Shown: positions 10,450 to 22,204 of the stretch, one piece after another | How the letters are laid out: the number at the start of each line of letters is the position of its first letter | Position numbering within the stretch: the first letter of the stretch is position 1 | Assembly (NCBI GenBank): GCA_903878085.1 | Contig: CAIRGJ010000026.1 | Span: forward strand, 62,001 to 126,000 | DNA: 64,000 nucleotides | Direction of reading: 5' to 3' | DNA from: an uncultured Hyphomicrobiales bacterium | GTDB taxonomy: Bacteria; Pseudomonadota; Alphaproteobacteria; Rhizobiales; Xanthobacteraceae | Notes under the pieces: generated by a model | What the model was told of the DNA's origin: nothing | Databases searched by the model: none | The model's input: only the letters and a program-made list of their open reading frames with translations | Position numbers and translations under genes: made by a program

Positions 10450-12776
10450 TTCGAATCGCCGGGTTCTAGTTCATCCGTACGCGGCGTGGCGTCGCGGGCG
10501 GCCGGACGAGGCGCCACTGCACCGCTCTCGTCGGCGACCCGCGGCGGGCGCGCCCAGGGCCGTTCGTAGCCCGGGGGACGCGCAGCACTCAGCTCGAACC
10601 GCTCGCCCACCCAGCGCAGGCCGATGGCGCCATTGCCGCGCCAGTTTTTACGATCGATCAGCAACGCGCTACAGGCGCCGGGCGCCTCGCGCGGGCTGAC
10701 CACCACGGCGGCGCGGCGACAATCTTCTTCGAAGGCTTCCACTGACTGCGCCATCGAGACCAGCCGGCCGTCGGCCAGTTTGCCGATGCAGCCGGCTGCG
10801 TCGCAGCGCACGCCGTTATGCAACGTCGGGTCCTTGACCGTGCGGGCATCGGCGTCGGCCGCCAGCCATTCCTTGACCGCAAAGGTGTCGCGGCCGCTGG
10901 CCAGCACCGCCAATTGGCCGTCGCTGCCGCGGAAGGCCGCCGCCTGCCCGTCCGCCGCCACCAGCACGTCCGGCCGCGGCGTCGTCGCCGCCCACAGGCT
11001 GGCGGCGACCGCCAGCACCGCCCCGCTCCAGCGTAAAGGCGTGCGCAGCAGGCAGAGCAGCAGGATCGCCGCGGTGCCCAGCAACAGCGGCCCGGTGCCG
11101 AAGGCCTGAATGCGGCCGACCGAGCCCGGCAGGCTGGTGACCCACAGCACCACGGTGATCATCCAGTCGATGCCGAGGCCCATCAGTTGCCAGAACACGG
11201 CGTCGAAGCCGAACGGCATCACCAGCACGCCCAGGATGCCCGCCGGCATCACCACCGCGGATACCACCGGCATGGCGAGCAAATTGGCGACCACGCCATA
11301 CGGCGCCAACCGGTGAAAATGGAAGGCCGCATAAGGCGTGGTCGCCAGCCCCGCCAGCAGCGAGGCGAGGATCAGCGCGGCAATCTCGCGGCCGCCCCAC
11401 AACGCGACGCGGGCGCCGAACGCGGTGTCGGCATTGGTGCGCCAAAATGCGCCGCCCGGCAGGCCGTTTTGGTAGCCGGCGATCAAGGCCAGCGTCGCCG
11501 CAAACGACATCTGGAAGCTCGGATGCACCACCGCTTCGGGCGCAAAGATCAACACCACGACGGCCGCGACCGTGATGGTGCGGAACGTCAAAGTCGCGCG
11601 GTCGACGACGATGCCGAGCAGTACGATCGCGATCATGATGAAGGAGCGCTGGGTCGCAACCTCGTTGCCCGACAGCAGCAGATAGAACGCCGCCGCGATC
11701 AGCGCGCCGATGGCCGCCCATTTCTTGATCGGCTGGCCGCTCGCCAGCGACGGCACCAACGCGAGGACGGCGCGGATGAAGAAGAACACGATGCCTGCCA
11801 CCACCGCCATGTGATAGCCGGAGATCGACAGCACATGCGCCAGGCTCGAGATGTACATGGCGTCGTTGACCGGCGTCGAGATTGCGTCGCGCTTGCCCGT
11901 AATCAGCGCCGATGCGATCGAGCCACGGTCGCCGGGAATGACGGCGCGGATGCGCTTGTCGATCGACTCGCGAATGCCGTCGAGCGCCGAGGCGTAACGC
12001 AGCCACAGCGTTGGCGCTATCGGCGGGGTCACCACCGCGATCTTGCCGAGCGCATAACCCGATGCGCCGATGCGCTGGAAAAACATATCGCGCGCGAAGT
12101 CGTAGCCGCCGGGCCTTAAAGGAGGAAGCGGCGGCGACAGATGCGCCTTCATCTCGACAAAGCTGCCGACCGCCGGCGCGGTATCTTTACGCACCGCGAC
12201 GCGCACGCGTTCGGGCACCTCGGCATTGCGCGCGCCGGCGAGTCTATGCACCCGAACCACAATGCGGTCGCTGCGCTCGCGCTCCTCGCGGATTTCGACG
12301 AAGCCGGACAGCGTCACACTCGATAGCGTGAATTGCAGAACCGGATGCGCGATGCGCACGCTCTGCAAAGTCGCAACGGCAAAGCCTGCGGCCATCGCGG
12401 CGACGCCGAGCGCCAGTGGAAAGCCGACCGGACGTAGCCGCGCGGCATAAGCGACGGCAATGGCGATGACGGCAGCGATCGAAGCCGCCCACCAGGCCGG
12501 CTCGCGGCCGGCGGTGAAATAGCCGACAATGCCGAAGCCGAAAGCGACCGCCAGCCACGGCACCAAGCGTCCCGGAGCGACCTCGGCTAAGGCCCATCGC
12601 GCCAGCAGACCGCGCAGCGGCCCCGCGATGCCGGCTACGCCCGACGGCACAACAAGCCCGGCGCGCGGCCGCGCGGGCTCCCAGGTTTTGGCTTGCGGGC
12701 GCGGTTTAACGGCCGGGTCCATGGGCGCGGCGCCCCCTGACGCCGACACAACCGACCGCAAGGCTAATACATGCAA
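10446..12776 (-). CDS. comEC: ComEC/Rec2 family competence/DNA-transport protein
   Basis: 776 aa polytopic; [54 protein letters not shown]. Confidence 0.85.
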   Translation of the reverse strand: MHVLALRSVVSASGGAAPMDPAVKPRPQAKTWEPARPRAGLVVPSGVAGIAGPLRGLLARWALAEVAPGRLVPWLAVAFGFGIVGYFTAGREPAWWAASIAAVIAIAVAYAARLRPVGFPLALGVAAMAAGFAVATLQSVRIAHPVLQFTLSSVTLSGFVEIREERERSDRIVVRVHRLAGARNAEVPERVRVAVRKDTAPAVGSFVEMKAHLSPPLPPLRPGGYDFARDMFFQRIGASGYALGKIAVVTPPIAPTLWLRYASALDGIRESIDKRIRAVIPGDRGSIASALITGKRDAISTPVNDAMYISSLAHVLSISGYHMAVVAGIVFFFIRAVLALVPSLASGQPIKKWAAIGALIAAAFYLLLSGNEVATQRSFIMIAIVLLGIVVDRATLTFRTITVAAVVVLIFAPEAVVHPSFQMSFAATLALIAGYQNGLPGGAFWRTNADTAFGARVALWGGREIAALILASLLAGLATTPYAAFHFHRLAPYGVVANLLAMPVVSAVVMPAGILGVLVMPFGFDAVFWQLMGLGIDWMITVVLWVTSLPGSVGRIQAFGTGPLLLGTAAILLLCLLRTPLRWSGAVLAVAASLWAATTPRPDVLVAADGQAAAFRGSDGQLAVLASGRDTFAVKEWLAADADARTVKDPTLHNGVRCDAAGCIGKLADGRLVSMAQSVEAFEEDCRRAAVVVSPREAPGACSALLIDRKNWRGNGAIGLRWVGERFELSAARPPGYERPWARPPRVADESGAVAPRPAARDATPRTDELEPGDSN

Positions 12777-12867
12777 AAGTTGTGGCTAGAGGAACGGTTG
12801 CGAACGCTGACAGAAGCCATTACCGGGAGATATTCCCCCCAGTTACGGCTTACCGTGGCGGAAACGT

Positions 12868-14592
12868 TCAACCGCCGGCTTTTTCCTTGGCCACGTCCTT
12901 GGCCACGTCTTTGGCAAAGGAGTCACGCAGCCCGATGGTGCGGTTGAACACTAGTTTCTCGGCGGTGGTATCCCGGTCGAGGCAGAAATAGCCCTGGCGC
13001 TCGAACTGGACGGGCGTCTCGATCTTGGCGTCGGCGGCCGCCGGCTCCAGCCGGGCGCCGGTCAGCAGCTCCAGCGAATTCGGATTGAGATCGGCGGCAA
13101 AATTCTCGGCGCCGCTCGGGTCCGGCCGGTTGAACAGCGGATTGTAGATCCGCACCTCGGCGGGGATCGAATGCGCGGCCGACACCCAGTGCATGGTCGC
13201 CTTCACCTTGCGGCCGTCCGGCGCGTTGCCGCCTTTTGTCGCCGGATCGTAGGTGCAGCGCAATTCCGTAACCTCTCCGGCGGCGTTCTTCACCACGCCG
13301 GTGCACTTGATGAAATAGGCGTAGCGCAGCCGCACTTCGGTACCGGGCGACAGCCGGAAGAATTTCTTCGGCGGCACTTCCATGAAGTCTTCTTGCTCGA
13401 TGTACAGTTCGCGCGAAAACTTGATCTTGCGTGAGCCCGCCGCCGCATCGTCGGGATGGTTGACCGCGTCGAGTTCTTCCGACTGCCCTTCGGGATAATT
13501 CTCGATCACCACTTTCAGCGGCCGCAACACCGCCATGCGGCGCAGCGCCGTCTTGTTGAGCGCCTCGCGCACGGTGAACTCGAACATGCCGGCGTCGACC
13601 ACGCTGTTGGCCTTGGCGACGCCGATGCGCTTGATGAAATCGCGGATCGCCTCCGCCGGCACGCCGCGCCGGCGCAATCCGGCAATGGTCGGCATGCGCG
13701 GATCGTCCCAGCCGCCGACGTGGCCGCCGCGCACCAGTTCGGTGAGCACGCGCTTGGACAGCAGCGTGTAGGTCAGATTGAGCCGCGCCATCTCATATTG
13801 ATGCGGCGTCGACGGCACGTCGAGATTGGCGATGAACCAGTCGTAGAGCGGACGGTGATCCTCGAACTCGAGCGTGCAGATCGAATGCGTGATGCCTTCG
13901 ATGGCGTCCGACTGGCCATGGGCGAAGTCGTAGCTCGGATAGATTTTCCAGGTGGTGCCGGTGCGCGGATGCGGCGCGTTGAGAATGCGGTACAGCACCG
14001 GATCGCGTAAGTTTATGTTGCCCGAGCTCATATCGGCCTTGGCGCGCAGCACCCGCGCGCCGTTGGGGAATTCGCCGGCGCGCATGCGGCGGAACAGATC
14101 GAGGTTCTCGTCCACCGTGCGGTCGCGGAACGGGCTGTTCTTGCCGGGCTCGGTCAGCGTGCCGCGGTTGGCGCGGATCTCGTCCTGCGACTGATCGTCG
14201 ACATAGGCCTGACCTTTGCGAATCAGGTCCTCGGCCCAGCCATAGAGCCGCTCGAAATAGTCCGAGGCGTAATAAAGGTGTTGGCCCCAATCGAAGCCGA
14301 GCCAGCGCACGTCGCGCTCGATGGCGTCGATATATTCCTGCTCTTCCTTGACCGGATTGGTATCGTCGAACCGCAAATGGCAGCGGCCGCCGAACTCTTC
14401 GGCGATGCCGAAATTCAGGCAGATCGACTTGGCGTGGCCGATATGAAGGTAGCCGTTCGGCTCGGGCGGAAAGCGGGTGACGACTTGCGCGACGCGGCCG
14501 GCATCGAGGTCGGCCTTAACGATATCGCGAATGAAGTCGCGGCCCGGTTCGGCCGCCGTCGGATTGCCGCTTGCCTTATCGTCGCTCGCCAT
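12868..14592 (-). CDS. glnS: Glutaminyl-tRNA synthetase
   Basis: [66 protein letters not shown]. Confidence 0.95.
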   Translation of the reverse strand: MASDDKASGNPTAAEPGRDFIRDIVKADLDAGRVAQVVTRFPPEPNGYLHIGHAKSICLNFGIAEEFGGRCHLRFDDTNPVKEEQEYIDAIERDVRWLGFDWGQHLYYASDYFERLYGWAEDLIRKGQAYVDDQSQDEIRANRGTLTEPGKNSPFRDRTVDENLDLFRRMRAGEFPNGARVLRAKADMSSGNINLRDPVLYRILNAPHPRTGTTWKIYPSYDFAHGQSDAIEGITHSICTLEFEDHRPLYDWFIANLDVPSTPHQYEMARLNLTYTLLSKRVLTELVRGGHVGGWDDPRMPTIAGLRRRGVPAEAIRDFIKRIGVAKANSVVDAGMFEFTVREALNKTALRRMAVLRPLKVVIENYPEGQSEELDAVNHPDDAAAGSRKIKFSRELYIEQEDFMEVPPKKFFRLSPGTEVRLRYAYFIKCTGVVKNAAGEVTELRCTYDPATKGGNAPDGRKVKATMHWVSAAHSIPAEVRIYNPLFNRPDPSGAENFAADLNPNSLELLTGARLEPAAADAKIETPVQFERQGYFCLDRDTTAEKLVFNRTIGLRDSFAKDVAKDVAKEKAGG

Positions 14593-14709
14593 GCTTCTTC
14601 GACCTCAATCAACCCCGGCCTCTGCGCCGCTCTAAACCCATGACGTGCCGTTCGGCACTATGTCAATTGCGATGACACTCATCCCGGCAATTGTGGTACA
14701 GGGCGCGCA

Positions 14710-16140
14710 ATGAGCGAGCCAGTCGTCACCCGTTTTGCGCCGTCCCCCACCGGATTCCTCCATATCGGCGGCGCCCGCACCGCGCTGTTCAATTGGCTTT
14801 ATGCCAAGCGGTTCGGCGGCAAGATGCTGCTGCGAATCGAGGATACCGACCGCGAGCGCTCGACCACGGCCGCCATCGCCGCCATCATTGACGGCCTGAC
14901 CTGGATGGACCTGTCCTGGGACGGCGACATCGTGTTCCAGTTTTCGCGCGCCGAGCGCCATCGCCAGATCGCCGAGCAATTGCTGGCCGAGGGCAAGGCC
15001 TATCGCTGCTATGCCTCGCCGGAGGAACTCACCGCCATGCGCGAGGCGGCCCGCAAGGAAGGCCGCACCAAGCTCTACGACGGGCGCTGGCGCGACCGCG
15101 ATCCGGCCGACGCGCCGCCGGGGGTCAAGCCGGTGATCCGCCTCAAGGCGCCGCAGACCGGCGAGACCGTGGTCGAGGACCAGGTGCAGGGCCGCGTGGT
15201 CTGGCAGAACGAGAACCTCGACGATTTCGTGCTGCTGCGCTCGGACGGCAACCCGACTTATATGTTGGCCGTCGTCGTTGACGATCATGATATGGCGGTC
15301 ACCCACATCATCCGTGGCGACGACCATCTCAACAACGGCGCCCGCCAGACGCAGATTTATCAGGCGCTCGGCTGGAACGTGCCCATCATGGCGCATATTC
15401 CGCTGATCCACGGCCCGGACGGCTCCAAGCTGTCCAAGCGCCACGGCGCGCTGGGCGTCGATGCCTATCGGGCGATGGGCTATTTGCCGTCCGCGATGCG
15501 CAACTACCTGGTGCGCCTGGGCTGGGCGCACGGCGACCAGGAGATCTTCACCGAAGCGGAAATGATCGCGGCCTTCGACCTGCCCGCCATCGGCCGCTCG
15601 CCGGCGCGGTTCGATTTCGCCAAGCTGGAAAACCTCAACGGCCATTACATCCGGGCGACCGACGATGCCGCCCTGATCGGCGACCTTGAGAAGCTGTTGC
15701 CGCACATCACCGGCGGCCAAGAGCTTGCCGGCAAGATGACGCCGGCTTTGCGCGAAAAGCTGCGCATCGCCATGCCGGGCCTGAAAGAGCGGGCTAAGAC
15801 TTTGGTCGAGTTGTTCGACGCCTCGCGGTTCTTGTGGGCTGCCCGCCCCTTGGACATCAACGACCAGGCCAAGGCGGTCCTGACTGCCGACGCCAAAGCC
15901 CTGCTCGCCTCCCTGCTGCCCGAGCTCGAGGCGGCGACCGATTGGACCGCGGCGGGTGTCGAGGCCGTGGTCCGGCCTTATGCCGAACGCGTCGGCCAAA
16001 AGCTTGGCGCCGTGGCGCAACCGTTGCGGGCGGCGCTGACCGGGCGGACGACCTCGCCGCCGATCTTCGACGTGCTCGCGGTGCTGGGCCGGGACGAGAG
16101 CCTGGCGCGGCTGCGCGATCAGGCGGCCGACGCCGCCTAG
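14710..16140 (+). CDS. gltX: Glutamyl-tRNA synthetase
   Basis: [55 protein letters not shown] motif. Confidence 0.95.
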   Translation: MSEPVVTRFAPSPTGFLHIGGARTALFNWLYAKRFGGKMLLRIEDTDRERSTTAAIAAIIDGLTWMDLSWDGDIVFQFSRAERHRQIAEQLLAEGKAYRCYASPEELTAMREAARKEGRTKLYDGRWRDRDPADAPPGVKPVIRLKAPQTGETVVEDQVQGRVVWQNENLDDFVLLRSDGNPTYMLAVVVDDHDMAVTHIIRGDDHLNNGARQTQIYQALGWNVPIMAHIPLIHGPDGSKLSKRHGALGVDAYRAMGYLPSAMRNYLVRLGWAHGDQEIFTEAEMIAAFDLPAIGRSPARFDFAKLENLNGHYIRATDDAALIGDLEKLLPHITGGQELAGKMTPALREKLRIAMPGLKERAKTLVELFDASRFLWAARPLDINDQAKAVLTADAKALLASLLPELEAATDWTAAGVEAVVRPYAERVGQKLGAVAQPLRAALTGRTTSPPIFDVLAVLGRDESLARLRDQAADAA

Positions 16141-16354
16141 GTTTTCACGGCGTGGTAGGCGGCCGGGCAACAACAGCTATGCCCATTTAGCGGGCGGATG
16201 CGCCTCGCGGACGATCTTGCCGCGCACTATCTTGCGGTGCACACTTGGCTGCGCTACCCCAAACTGCCCCGGAATCTTGCACGCCTGAATCGGCGTCACA
16301 TTGTCCGGCTAGAGTTTAGCTTCCCCCGCTGCCGTTAATTCGAGGGCTCGACCC

Positions 16355-17677
16355 ATGGACGCCAAGACCGACACCAAAACCAACACCGAGAAGAAGTCCG
16401 GCACGATCACCGTCGGCAACAAGAACTGGGATTTTCCGATCTACGATGGCACGGTCGGTCCGCAAGTGATGGACATCTCCAAGCTCTACGGTGAGAGCGG
16501 GCTCTTCACTTACGACCCCGGTTTCACCTCGACGGCGAGCTGCGAATCCAAGATCACCTATATCGACGGCGATGAGGGTATTCTGCTCTATCGCGGCTAT
16601 CCGATCGATCAACTCGCCGAGCACGGCGACTTCCTCGAGACCTGCTATCTCCTGCTCTACGGTGAACTGCCGACGCCGTCGCAGAAACACGATTTCGACT
16701 ATCGCGTCACGCGCCACACCATGGTGCATGAACAGATGAGCCGCTTCTTCCAGGGCTTCCGCCGCGACGCGCATCCAATGGCGGTGATGACCGGCTCGAT
16801 CGGCGCGCTGTCGGCGTTCTATCACGACTCCACCGACATCTCGGATCCGCTGCAGCGCATGATCGCCTCGCTGCGCATGATCGCGAAGGTGCCGACGCTC
16901 GCCGCGATGGCTTACAAATATTCGATCGGTCAGCCGTTCATCTATCCGAAGAACGACCTCGACTACTCCACCAACTTCCTGCGCATGTGCTACGCGGTGC
17001 CGACCGAGGACTACAAGCCGAACCCGGTGCTGGCACGCGCCATGGACCGCATCTTCATCCTGCATGCGGACCACGAGCAGAACGCCTCGACCTCGACGGT
17101 GCGGCTCGCCGGTTCGTCGGGCGCCAATCCGTTCGCCTGCATTGCCGCCGGCTGCGCCTGCCTCTGGGGTCCCGCGCATGGCGGCGCCAACGAGGCGGCG
17201 CTCAACATGCTGCGCGAGATCGGCCATGTCGACCGCATCCCCGAGTTCATCAAGCGCGCCAAGGACAAGAACGACAGCTACCGCCTGATGGGCTTCGGCC
17301 ACCGCGTCTACAAGAACTACGATCCGCGCGCCAAGATCATGCAGAAGACCTGCCACGAAGTCCTGGCCGAGCTCGGCATCAAGGACGATCCGCTGCTCGA
17401 CGTCGCCATGGAGCTGGAGAAGATCGCGCTGCACGACGAATATTTCGTCGAGAAGAAGCTGTACCCGAACATCGATTTCTATTCGGGCATCACGCTCAAG
17501 GCGATGGGCTTCCCGACCACGATGTTCACCGTGCTGTTTGCGGTGGCGCGCACCGTCGGCTGGATCGCGCAGTGGAAGGAAATGATCGAGGACCCGAAGC
17601 AGAAGATCGGCCGTCCGCGCCAGCTCTACACCGGCGCGACGACACGCGATTACGTGCCGATCTCGCGGCGCAAATAA
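16355..17677 (+). CDS. gltA: Citrate synthase
   Basis: [21 protein letters not shown]...[17 protein letters not shown]...[14 protein letters not shown]. Confidence 0.97.
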   Translation: MDAKTDTKTNTEKKSGTITVGNKNWDFPIYDGTVGPQVMDISKLYGESGLFTYDPGFTSTASCESKITYIDGDEGILLYRGYPIDQLAEHGDFLETCYLLLYGELPTPSQKHDFDYRVTRHTMVHEQMSRFFQGFRRDAHPMAVMTGSIGALSAFYHDSTDISDPLQRMIASLRMIAKVPTLAAMAYKYSIGQPFIYPKNDLDYSTNFLRMCYAVPTEDYKPNPVLARAMDRIFILHADHEQNASTSTVRLAGSSGANPFACIAAGCACLWGPAHGGANEAALNMLREIGHVDRIPEFIKRAKDKNDSYRLMGFGHRVYKNYDPRAKIMQKTCHEVLAELGIKDDPLLDVAMELEKIALHDEYFVEKKLYPNIDFYSGITLKAMGFPTTMFTVLFAVARTVGWIAQWKEMIEDPKQKIGRPRQLYTGATTRDYVPISRRK

Positions 17678-17700
17678 TTTCTGAAATCAGGTGTTGCGAC

Positions 17701-17726
17701 AGGGCGGCTTTTCAGCCGCCCTTTTC
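17701..17726. terminator. Intrinsic terminator between convergent gltA and fabH-like gene
   Basis: GGGCGGC-TTTTCA-GCCGCCC followed by TTTT. Confidence 0.8.
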
Positions 17727-17729
17727 GTT

Positions 17730-18785
17730 TCAGGCGTTGCCGCTTGTCGGCCTGCCGTTCGCGCCCTTGCCATTCAACCGCGCTTTGGCGCCATCATAGG
17801 CCCAGGTCACATAGGCGCCGGCCCAGGTGAAGCCACCGCCGAAGGCCGCCAGCAGCAGGCGGTTGCCCGCCTTGAGCTGTGGCTCGTAGTCCCACAGGCA
17901 GAGCGGGATGGTGGCGTTGGTGGTGTTGCCGTATTTGTGGATGGTCACCATCACCTTGTCCATCGACATGCCCATGCGCTCGGCGGTGGATTCGATGATG
18001 CGGTTGTTGGCCTGGTGCGGCACCAGCCAGTCGATCATGTCGCCGCGCAGATTGTTGCGCGCCATGATCTGGCCGGAGATCTCGGCCATGCGCGCGATGG
18101 CGTATTTGTAGACCGCCGCGCCTTCCTGATGCACGTAATGCAGACGCTTGGCGACGGTGGCCGCGCTCGCCGGCATGCGGCTGCCGCCGGCTTTCTGATG
18201 CAGGTGCACCCAGCCGGCGCCGTCGGATTTGATCATCGTGTCCATGATGCCGTAGCCGCTGTCGTTCGGCTCGAGCAGCACCGCGCCGGCGCCGTCGCCG
18301 AATAAGACGCACGTTGCACGATCGGTGTAATCGATGATCGACGACATCTTGTCGGCGCCGACCACCACCACTTTACGCGCGGTGCCGTTGGCGATGAATT
18401 GCGAGGCGATGCTCAGCGAATAGAGAAAGCCCGAGCACGCCGCCTGCACGTCGAACGAGCCGATCTCGCGAATGCCGACCATGTCGCAGATCAGATTGGC
18501 GGTGGACGGGAACTGCATGTCCGGCGTCGTGGTGGCGCAGATCAGCAGATCGACCTCTTCCGGCTTGGTGCCGGTTTTTTCCAACAGACCGCGCACGGCT
18601 TCCGCCGCCATGTGGGAGGTGCCGAGGCCCTCGCCTTTCAGGATGTGGCGCTCCTTGATGCCGGTGCGCTCGGTGATCCAGGCGTCGCTGGTGTCGACCA
18701 TGCGCGCCAGCTCGGCATTGGTCAGCAGGTCCGGCGGCACATAGCCGTGGACGGCGGTAATGGCGGCGCGGGCGGGAATGGTCAA
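17730..18785 (-). CDS. Beta-ketoacyl-ACP synthase III family protein (FabH-like)
   Basis: VQAACSGFLYSLSIASQFI, DRATCVLFGDGAGAVLLEP, LVPHQANNRIIESTAERMG, YGNTTNATIPLCLWDYE. Confidence 0.9.
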   Translation of the reverse strand: MTIPARAAITAVHGYVPPDLLTNAELARMVDTSDAWITERTGIKERHILKGEGLGTSHMAAEAVRGLLEKTGTKPEEVDLLICATTTPDMQFPSTANLICDMVGIREIGSFDVQAACSGFLYSLSIASQFIANGTARKVVVVGADKMSSIIDYTDRATCVLFGDGAGAVLLEPNDSGYGIMDTMIKSDGAGWVHLHQKAGGSRMPASAATVAKRLHYVHQEGAAVYKYAIARMAEISGQIMARNNLRGDMIDWLVPHQANNRIIESTAERMGMSMDKVMVTIHKYGNTTNATIPLCLWDYEPQLKAGNRLLLAAFGGGFTWAGAYVTWAYDGAKARLNGKGANGRPTSGNA

Positions 18786-18835
18786 AACGGAGATTTCGGA
18801 CGGGTTTCGATTACGACAGACGGATGACAGGCAAG

Positions 18836-20032
18836 CTACGCTCTTGGCGGCGGCGGCGCTACTGCCTCGCCCCTCAGTTGGTTAAGCCCCGGGACGCAAT
18901 CGAGGATCGCGACCGCGGCGCGGTCGCTGGGAACCGCGGTGCCGATCGCCATAATGGCGTCCAGCCGGGCAAAGGCCGCGATCTGTCGTTGGCGGTCCGG
19001 CGTATCGGTCAGCAGCGGTACGAGAGCGCCGGCGAGCGCCTCGGCCGTGCAGAAATGCTGGAGGAATTCCGGCACCACGTTTTCGTCCAGCACCAGATTG
19101 GCGAGGATAAAGCTCTTCACCCGGATAAAGGCCCGGCCGATCATCTCCTCCAGCAGCGAAACTTTATAGGCGGCGACCATCGGCACGCCCGCGACCGCTA
19201 GTTCGAGGGTCGAGGTTCCCGACTTGCTCAAGGCTGCCCGCGCGGTCCGGAATGCTGCATCTTTTTCGACCGCCAACGTCACCACGCGGACAGGGACGCG
19301 CCAGGAGGCGGTCGCCGCACGGACGGCGTCGGCCAGTCGCGGGATCGCGGGGACAATGACCTCGATCGGACCGGTGCGGGCCGCGACCAGGGCGACGGCA
19401 CCGCCAAAGACATCTGCCATGCGGCGGATTTCGCTGGCGCGGCTGCCCGGCAGCACCAGCAGGATCGGCGGATCGCTGAGCCGGCGGCGCGCTTCGTCCG
19501 CGCTCGGCCGCAGGTCGGCCACTTTTTCGCTGAGCGGATGACCGACAAACGTACAAGGCGGTCCGCCCAGGCGCTGCATCGCCGCAGGCTCGAACGGCAG
19601 CAGCGCCAGCACATGATCGACATAGTGGCGCATGGCGCGCGCGCGTCCCGGCCGCCAGGCCCAAACCGAAGGACAGACATAATCGACGATCGGAATATGC
19701 GGCGCGATGGCGCGCACCCGCCGCGCGACACGATGGGTGAATTCCGGGCTGTCGATAATGACCAGAACGTCCGGCTTGGCGGCGATCACCGCGTCCGCCG
19801 CCTCGCGAATACGGCGCAGAATTTTCGGCAGGCCGCTCAGGATGGCGCCGACGCCGATGATCGCCAGATCGCCAAGCGGAAACAGGCTCGGCACGCCCTC
19901 GCCCGCCATATGCGAACCGCCGATGCCGGAAAATCGCACGCCCGGCGCGTGGCGCTTGAGCGCCGCGATCAGCGACGCGCCCAGCCGGTCGCCCGATTCC
20001 TCGCCGGCCACCAGGAAAACATGCGGGCTCAT
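18836..20032 (-). CDS. lpxB: Lipid-A-disaccharide synthase
   Basis: FLVAGEESGDRLGASLIAAL...SGIGGSHMAGEG...YVCPSVWAWRPGRA. Confidence 0.95.
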   Translation of the reverse strand: MSPHVFLVAGEESGDRLGASLIAALKRHAPGVRFSGIGGSHMAGEGVPSLFPLGDLAIIGVGAILSGLPKILRRIREAADAVIAAKPDVLVIIDSPEFTHRVARRVRAIAPHIPIVDYVCPSVWAWRPGRARAMRHYVDHVLALLPFEPAAMQRLGGPPCTFVGHPLSEKVADLRPSADEARRRLSDPPILLVLPGSRASEIRRMADVFGGAVALVAARTGPIEVIVPAIPRLADAVRAATASWRVPVRVVTLAVEKDAAFRTARAALSKSGTSTLELAVAGVPMVAAYKVSLLEEMIGRAFIRVKSFILANLVLDENVVPEFLQHFCTAEALAGALVPLLTDTPDRQRQIAAFARLDAIMAIGTAVPSDRAAVAILDCVPGLNQLRGEAVAPPPPRA

Positions 20033-20919
20033 CGCTGGCCGCCGGCTGGCGTCCCGAGCACGAAGATATTGGCGCGGTCGGCCGCGGCAATGAGCTGCGC
20101 CGGCTCGGCGACGATGGTCGAACCAGCAACGACCGCTATGCCCGCAAGCCCGGCGCGCGCGACGCCCTCGACGGTGAACGGACCGATCGACGGCATGTCG
20201 AAACGCAGATCCTGGCCAAGCTTGGGCGCCTTCACCAGCACGCCGCTGCCGATGGGCGTGCGCACCCGGCCGCTGGCGCGCAATTCCGCGATGCGCTTGA
20301 GCATCTCGTCGGTGCCTTCCGCCGCTTCCACCGCCTGCACATGCTTGCCGGAAACCACCACCGCCTGCCCGACATCGAACGGCCCGGTGGCGCGCAGATA
20401 GTCGAGACCCAGCGCAATGTCGGCGCGGTCGCGTTCCGATGGGTGGCTGCGGCCGAGCGTGCCTTCGGGCACCAGGATTTCCGGCGCGACTTCATGGGCG
20501 CCGAGCACGCGGAAGCCTTGTTCCTCGATCAGCCGTACGCCGCTCGTCAGGATGTGATCGTCGCCGCCACGAAACGCCGCGGCGATGCGCGGCAATAGCA
20601 TCAGCGTCGTCAGATCGAAGCGGAGCTGCCAGAAAGCGGGCCGCACCATCGAGCCGATCATCACCATTTCATGGCAGCCAGCGGCGCGCGCCGCGCGCGC
20701 AAAGCCGCCGAATTGCGCGAGGCGAACCCAGCTATGCGGGCGCTGCGCGTAGTCTTCCGGCTTTGCGATGCCCTGCAACGGAAACAGCAACACCGGACGG
20801 CCGCGCGCCTGGACGTAATCGGCGACCGCCAATGGCAGAGAACCGCCGCCGCAAATCAGCGCCAGCGGGCTTTGCTGCCCTGCGGGGCTTACTTGCCCTG
20901 CGGCCGGCGCGGTGCTCAT
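20029..20919 (-). CDS. lpxI: UDP-2,3-diacylglucosamine pyrophosphatase LpxI
   Basis: LALICGGGSLPLAVAD...; located between lpxA and lpxB, as usual where LpxI replaces LpxH. Confidence 0.85.
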   Translation of the reverse strand: MSTAPAAGQVSPAGQQSPLALICGGGSLPLAVADYVQARGRPVLLFPLQGIAKPEDYAQRPHSWVRLAQFGGFARAARAAGCHEMVMIGSMVRPAFWQLRFDLTTLMLLPRIAAAFRGGDDHILTSGVRLIEEQGFRVLGAHEVAPEILVPEGTLGRSHPSERDRADIALGLDYLRATGPFDVGQAVVVSGKHVQAVEAAEGTDEMLKRIAELRASGRVRTPIGSGVLVKAPKLGQDLRFDMPSIGPFTVEGVARAGLAGIAVVAGSTIVAEPAQLIAAADRANIFVLGTPAGGQR

Positions 20920-21731
20920 GCGTCCTCGTCGCCTTCGGAGCGCTTGATCGCCATGGTCAGCGGACGCTTGCCCGCGCGAATGAAGGCTATCATTTTAGCC
21001 ACCTGCGCATCGGCGGCATAATCCACAGCGACCCGTTCGAGCCGGTCGCGGAAAGAGCCCTCGCCGAAAAACAGCGCGCGATAAGCGTCGCGCACGCGAT
21101 GAATCTCGGCCTTCGATAGACCGCGGCGGCGCATGCCGACCACGTTGAGCCCGACCAGATGGGCCAGCGGCCCCTGCGCCATGCCGCCCGGAATGACGTC
21201 GGCGCGAACGCCGCTCAAGCCGACGATCATCGCGCCGTCGCCGATGCGCGTGAACTGGCGCACCGCGACGCCGCCGCCGAACACGACATAGTCGCCGACC
21301 GTGCAATGGCCCGCGAGCATCGCATTGTTGGCGAAGACGATGTTGTTGCCGACATGACAATCGTGCCCGACATGGCTGCCAACCATGAAGAAACAATGGT
21401 CGCCGACCGAGGTGACGTTGCCGCCCTCTTCGGTGCCGGTATTCATGGTGACGTTCTCGCGGATATCGCAATCCGCGCCGACCGTGAGCCGGGTCGGGCC
21501 GCCTTTATAGCTGAACGACTGCGGCGGCGAGCCGAGCTAGGCGAAGGGATAAATTACCGTGCGCGCGCCGATCGTGGTGTGCCCGGTGACATTGACGTGC
21601 CCGATCAGCCGGCAGCCGTCGCCGATCGTGACATGCGGGCCGATGGTGCAGAACGGACCGATGGTGACGTTATTCCCGATCGTCGCCCCGGCCTCGATCC
21701 GCGCCGAGGAATCGATCAAAGCGCTGCTCAT
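20916..21731 (-). pseudogene. lpxA: UDP-N-acetylglucosamine acyltransferase (lpxA) interrupted by one in-frame TAG at 21537-21539
   Basis: N-terminal ORF 21537-21731 (...RTVIYPFA*) and downstream LGSPPQSFSYKGGPTRLTVGADCDIRENVT|MNTGTEEGGN... are in the same frame with no other lesion; hexapeptide repeats throughout. Confidence 0.85.
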
Positions 21732-22204
21732 GTGTCGAAAATCATTGCGCTAAGTTCGGCTTCGGCCACGATCTGGCCGCGAACTTTGGCTTCGCCGCGA
21801 TACCACCACATGGACTTGCGCTTGTTGAGCCTGTTCATGTGGTACTCGATGGTGTCGCCGGGTAGAACCGGCTTGCGGAATTTCGCTTTGTCGATGGTCA
21901 AGAAGAACACCGATTTCGGCTGCGTCGACGCCGTCGACGCGATGCACAGAACGCCGGCGGTCTGCGCCATACCCTCGATGATCAACACGCCGGGGAATAC
22001 CGGATTGCCAGGAAAGTGGCCCTGGAAACACGGCTCGTTGAACGTGATGTTCTTGATGCCGATGCCGTGGTCGTCGCCGCGGATATCGATCACCCGATCG
22101 ACCATGAGAAACGGATAGCGATGCGGCAGCATCCGCAGCACGTCGCCGATTTCGGCGGTTTCCAGCGTCTTGACGGTTTCTTCCATCACAATCGTCTCAC
22201 TCAT
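21728..22204 (-). CDS. fabZ: 3-hydroxyacyl-ACP dehydratase
   Basis: [13 protein letters not shown]...[26 protein letters not shown]. Confidence 0.95.
   Translation of the reverse strand: MSETIVMEETVKTLETAEIGDVLRMLPHRYPFLMVDRVIDIRGDDHGIGIKNITFNEPCFQGHFPGNPVFPGVLIIEGMAQTAGVLCIASTASTQPKSVFFLTIDKAKFRKPVLPGDTIEYHMNRLNKRKSMWWYRGEAKVRGQIVAEAELSAMIFDT

Noticed and set aside
12790-12810. Possible LexA box GAAC-GGTTGC-GAAC upstream of comEC
   Set aside because: Spacer is 6 nt rather than 7, and no promoter context is evident.
21537-21539. TAG in lpxA as evidence of genetic code reassignment
   Set aside because: TAG ends other intact genes in the window (moaC, moeA, lexA, gltX, dnaE), so global reassignment is not supported.
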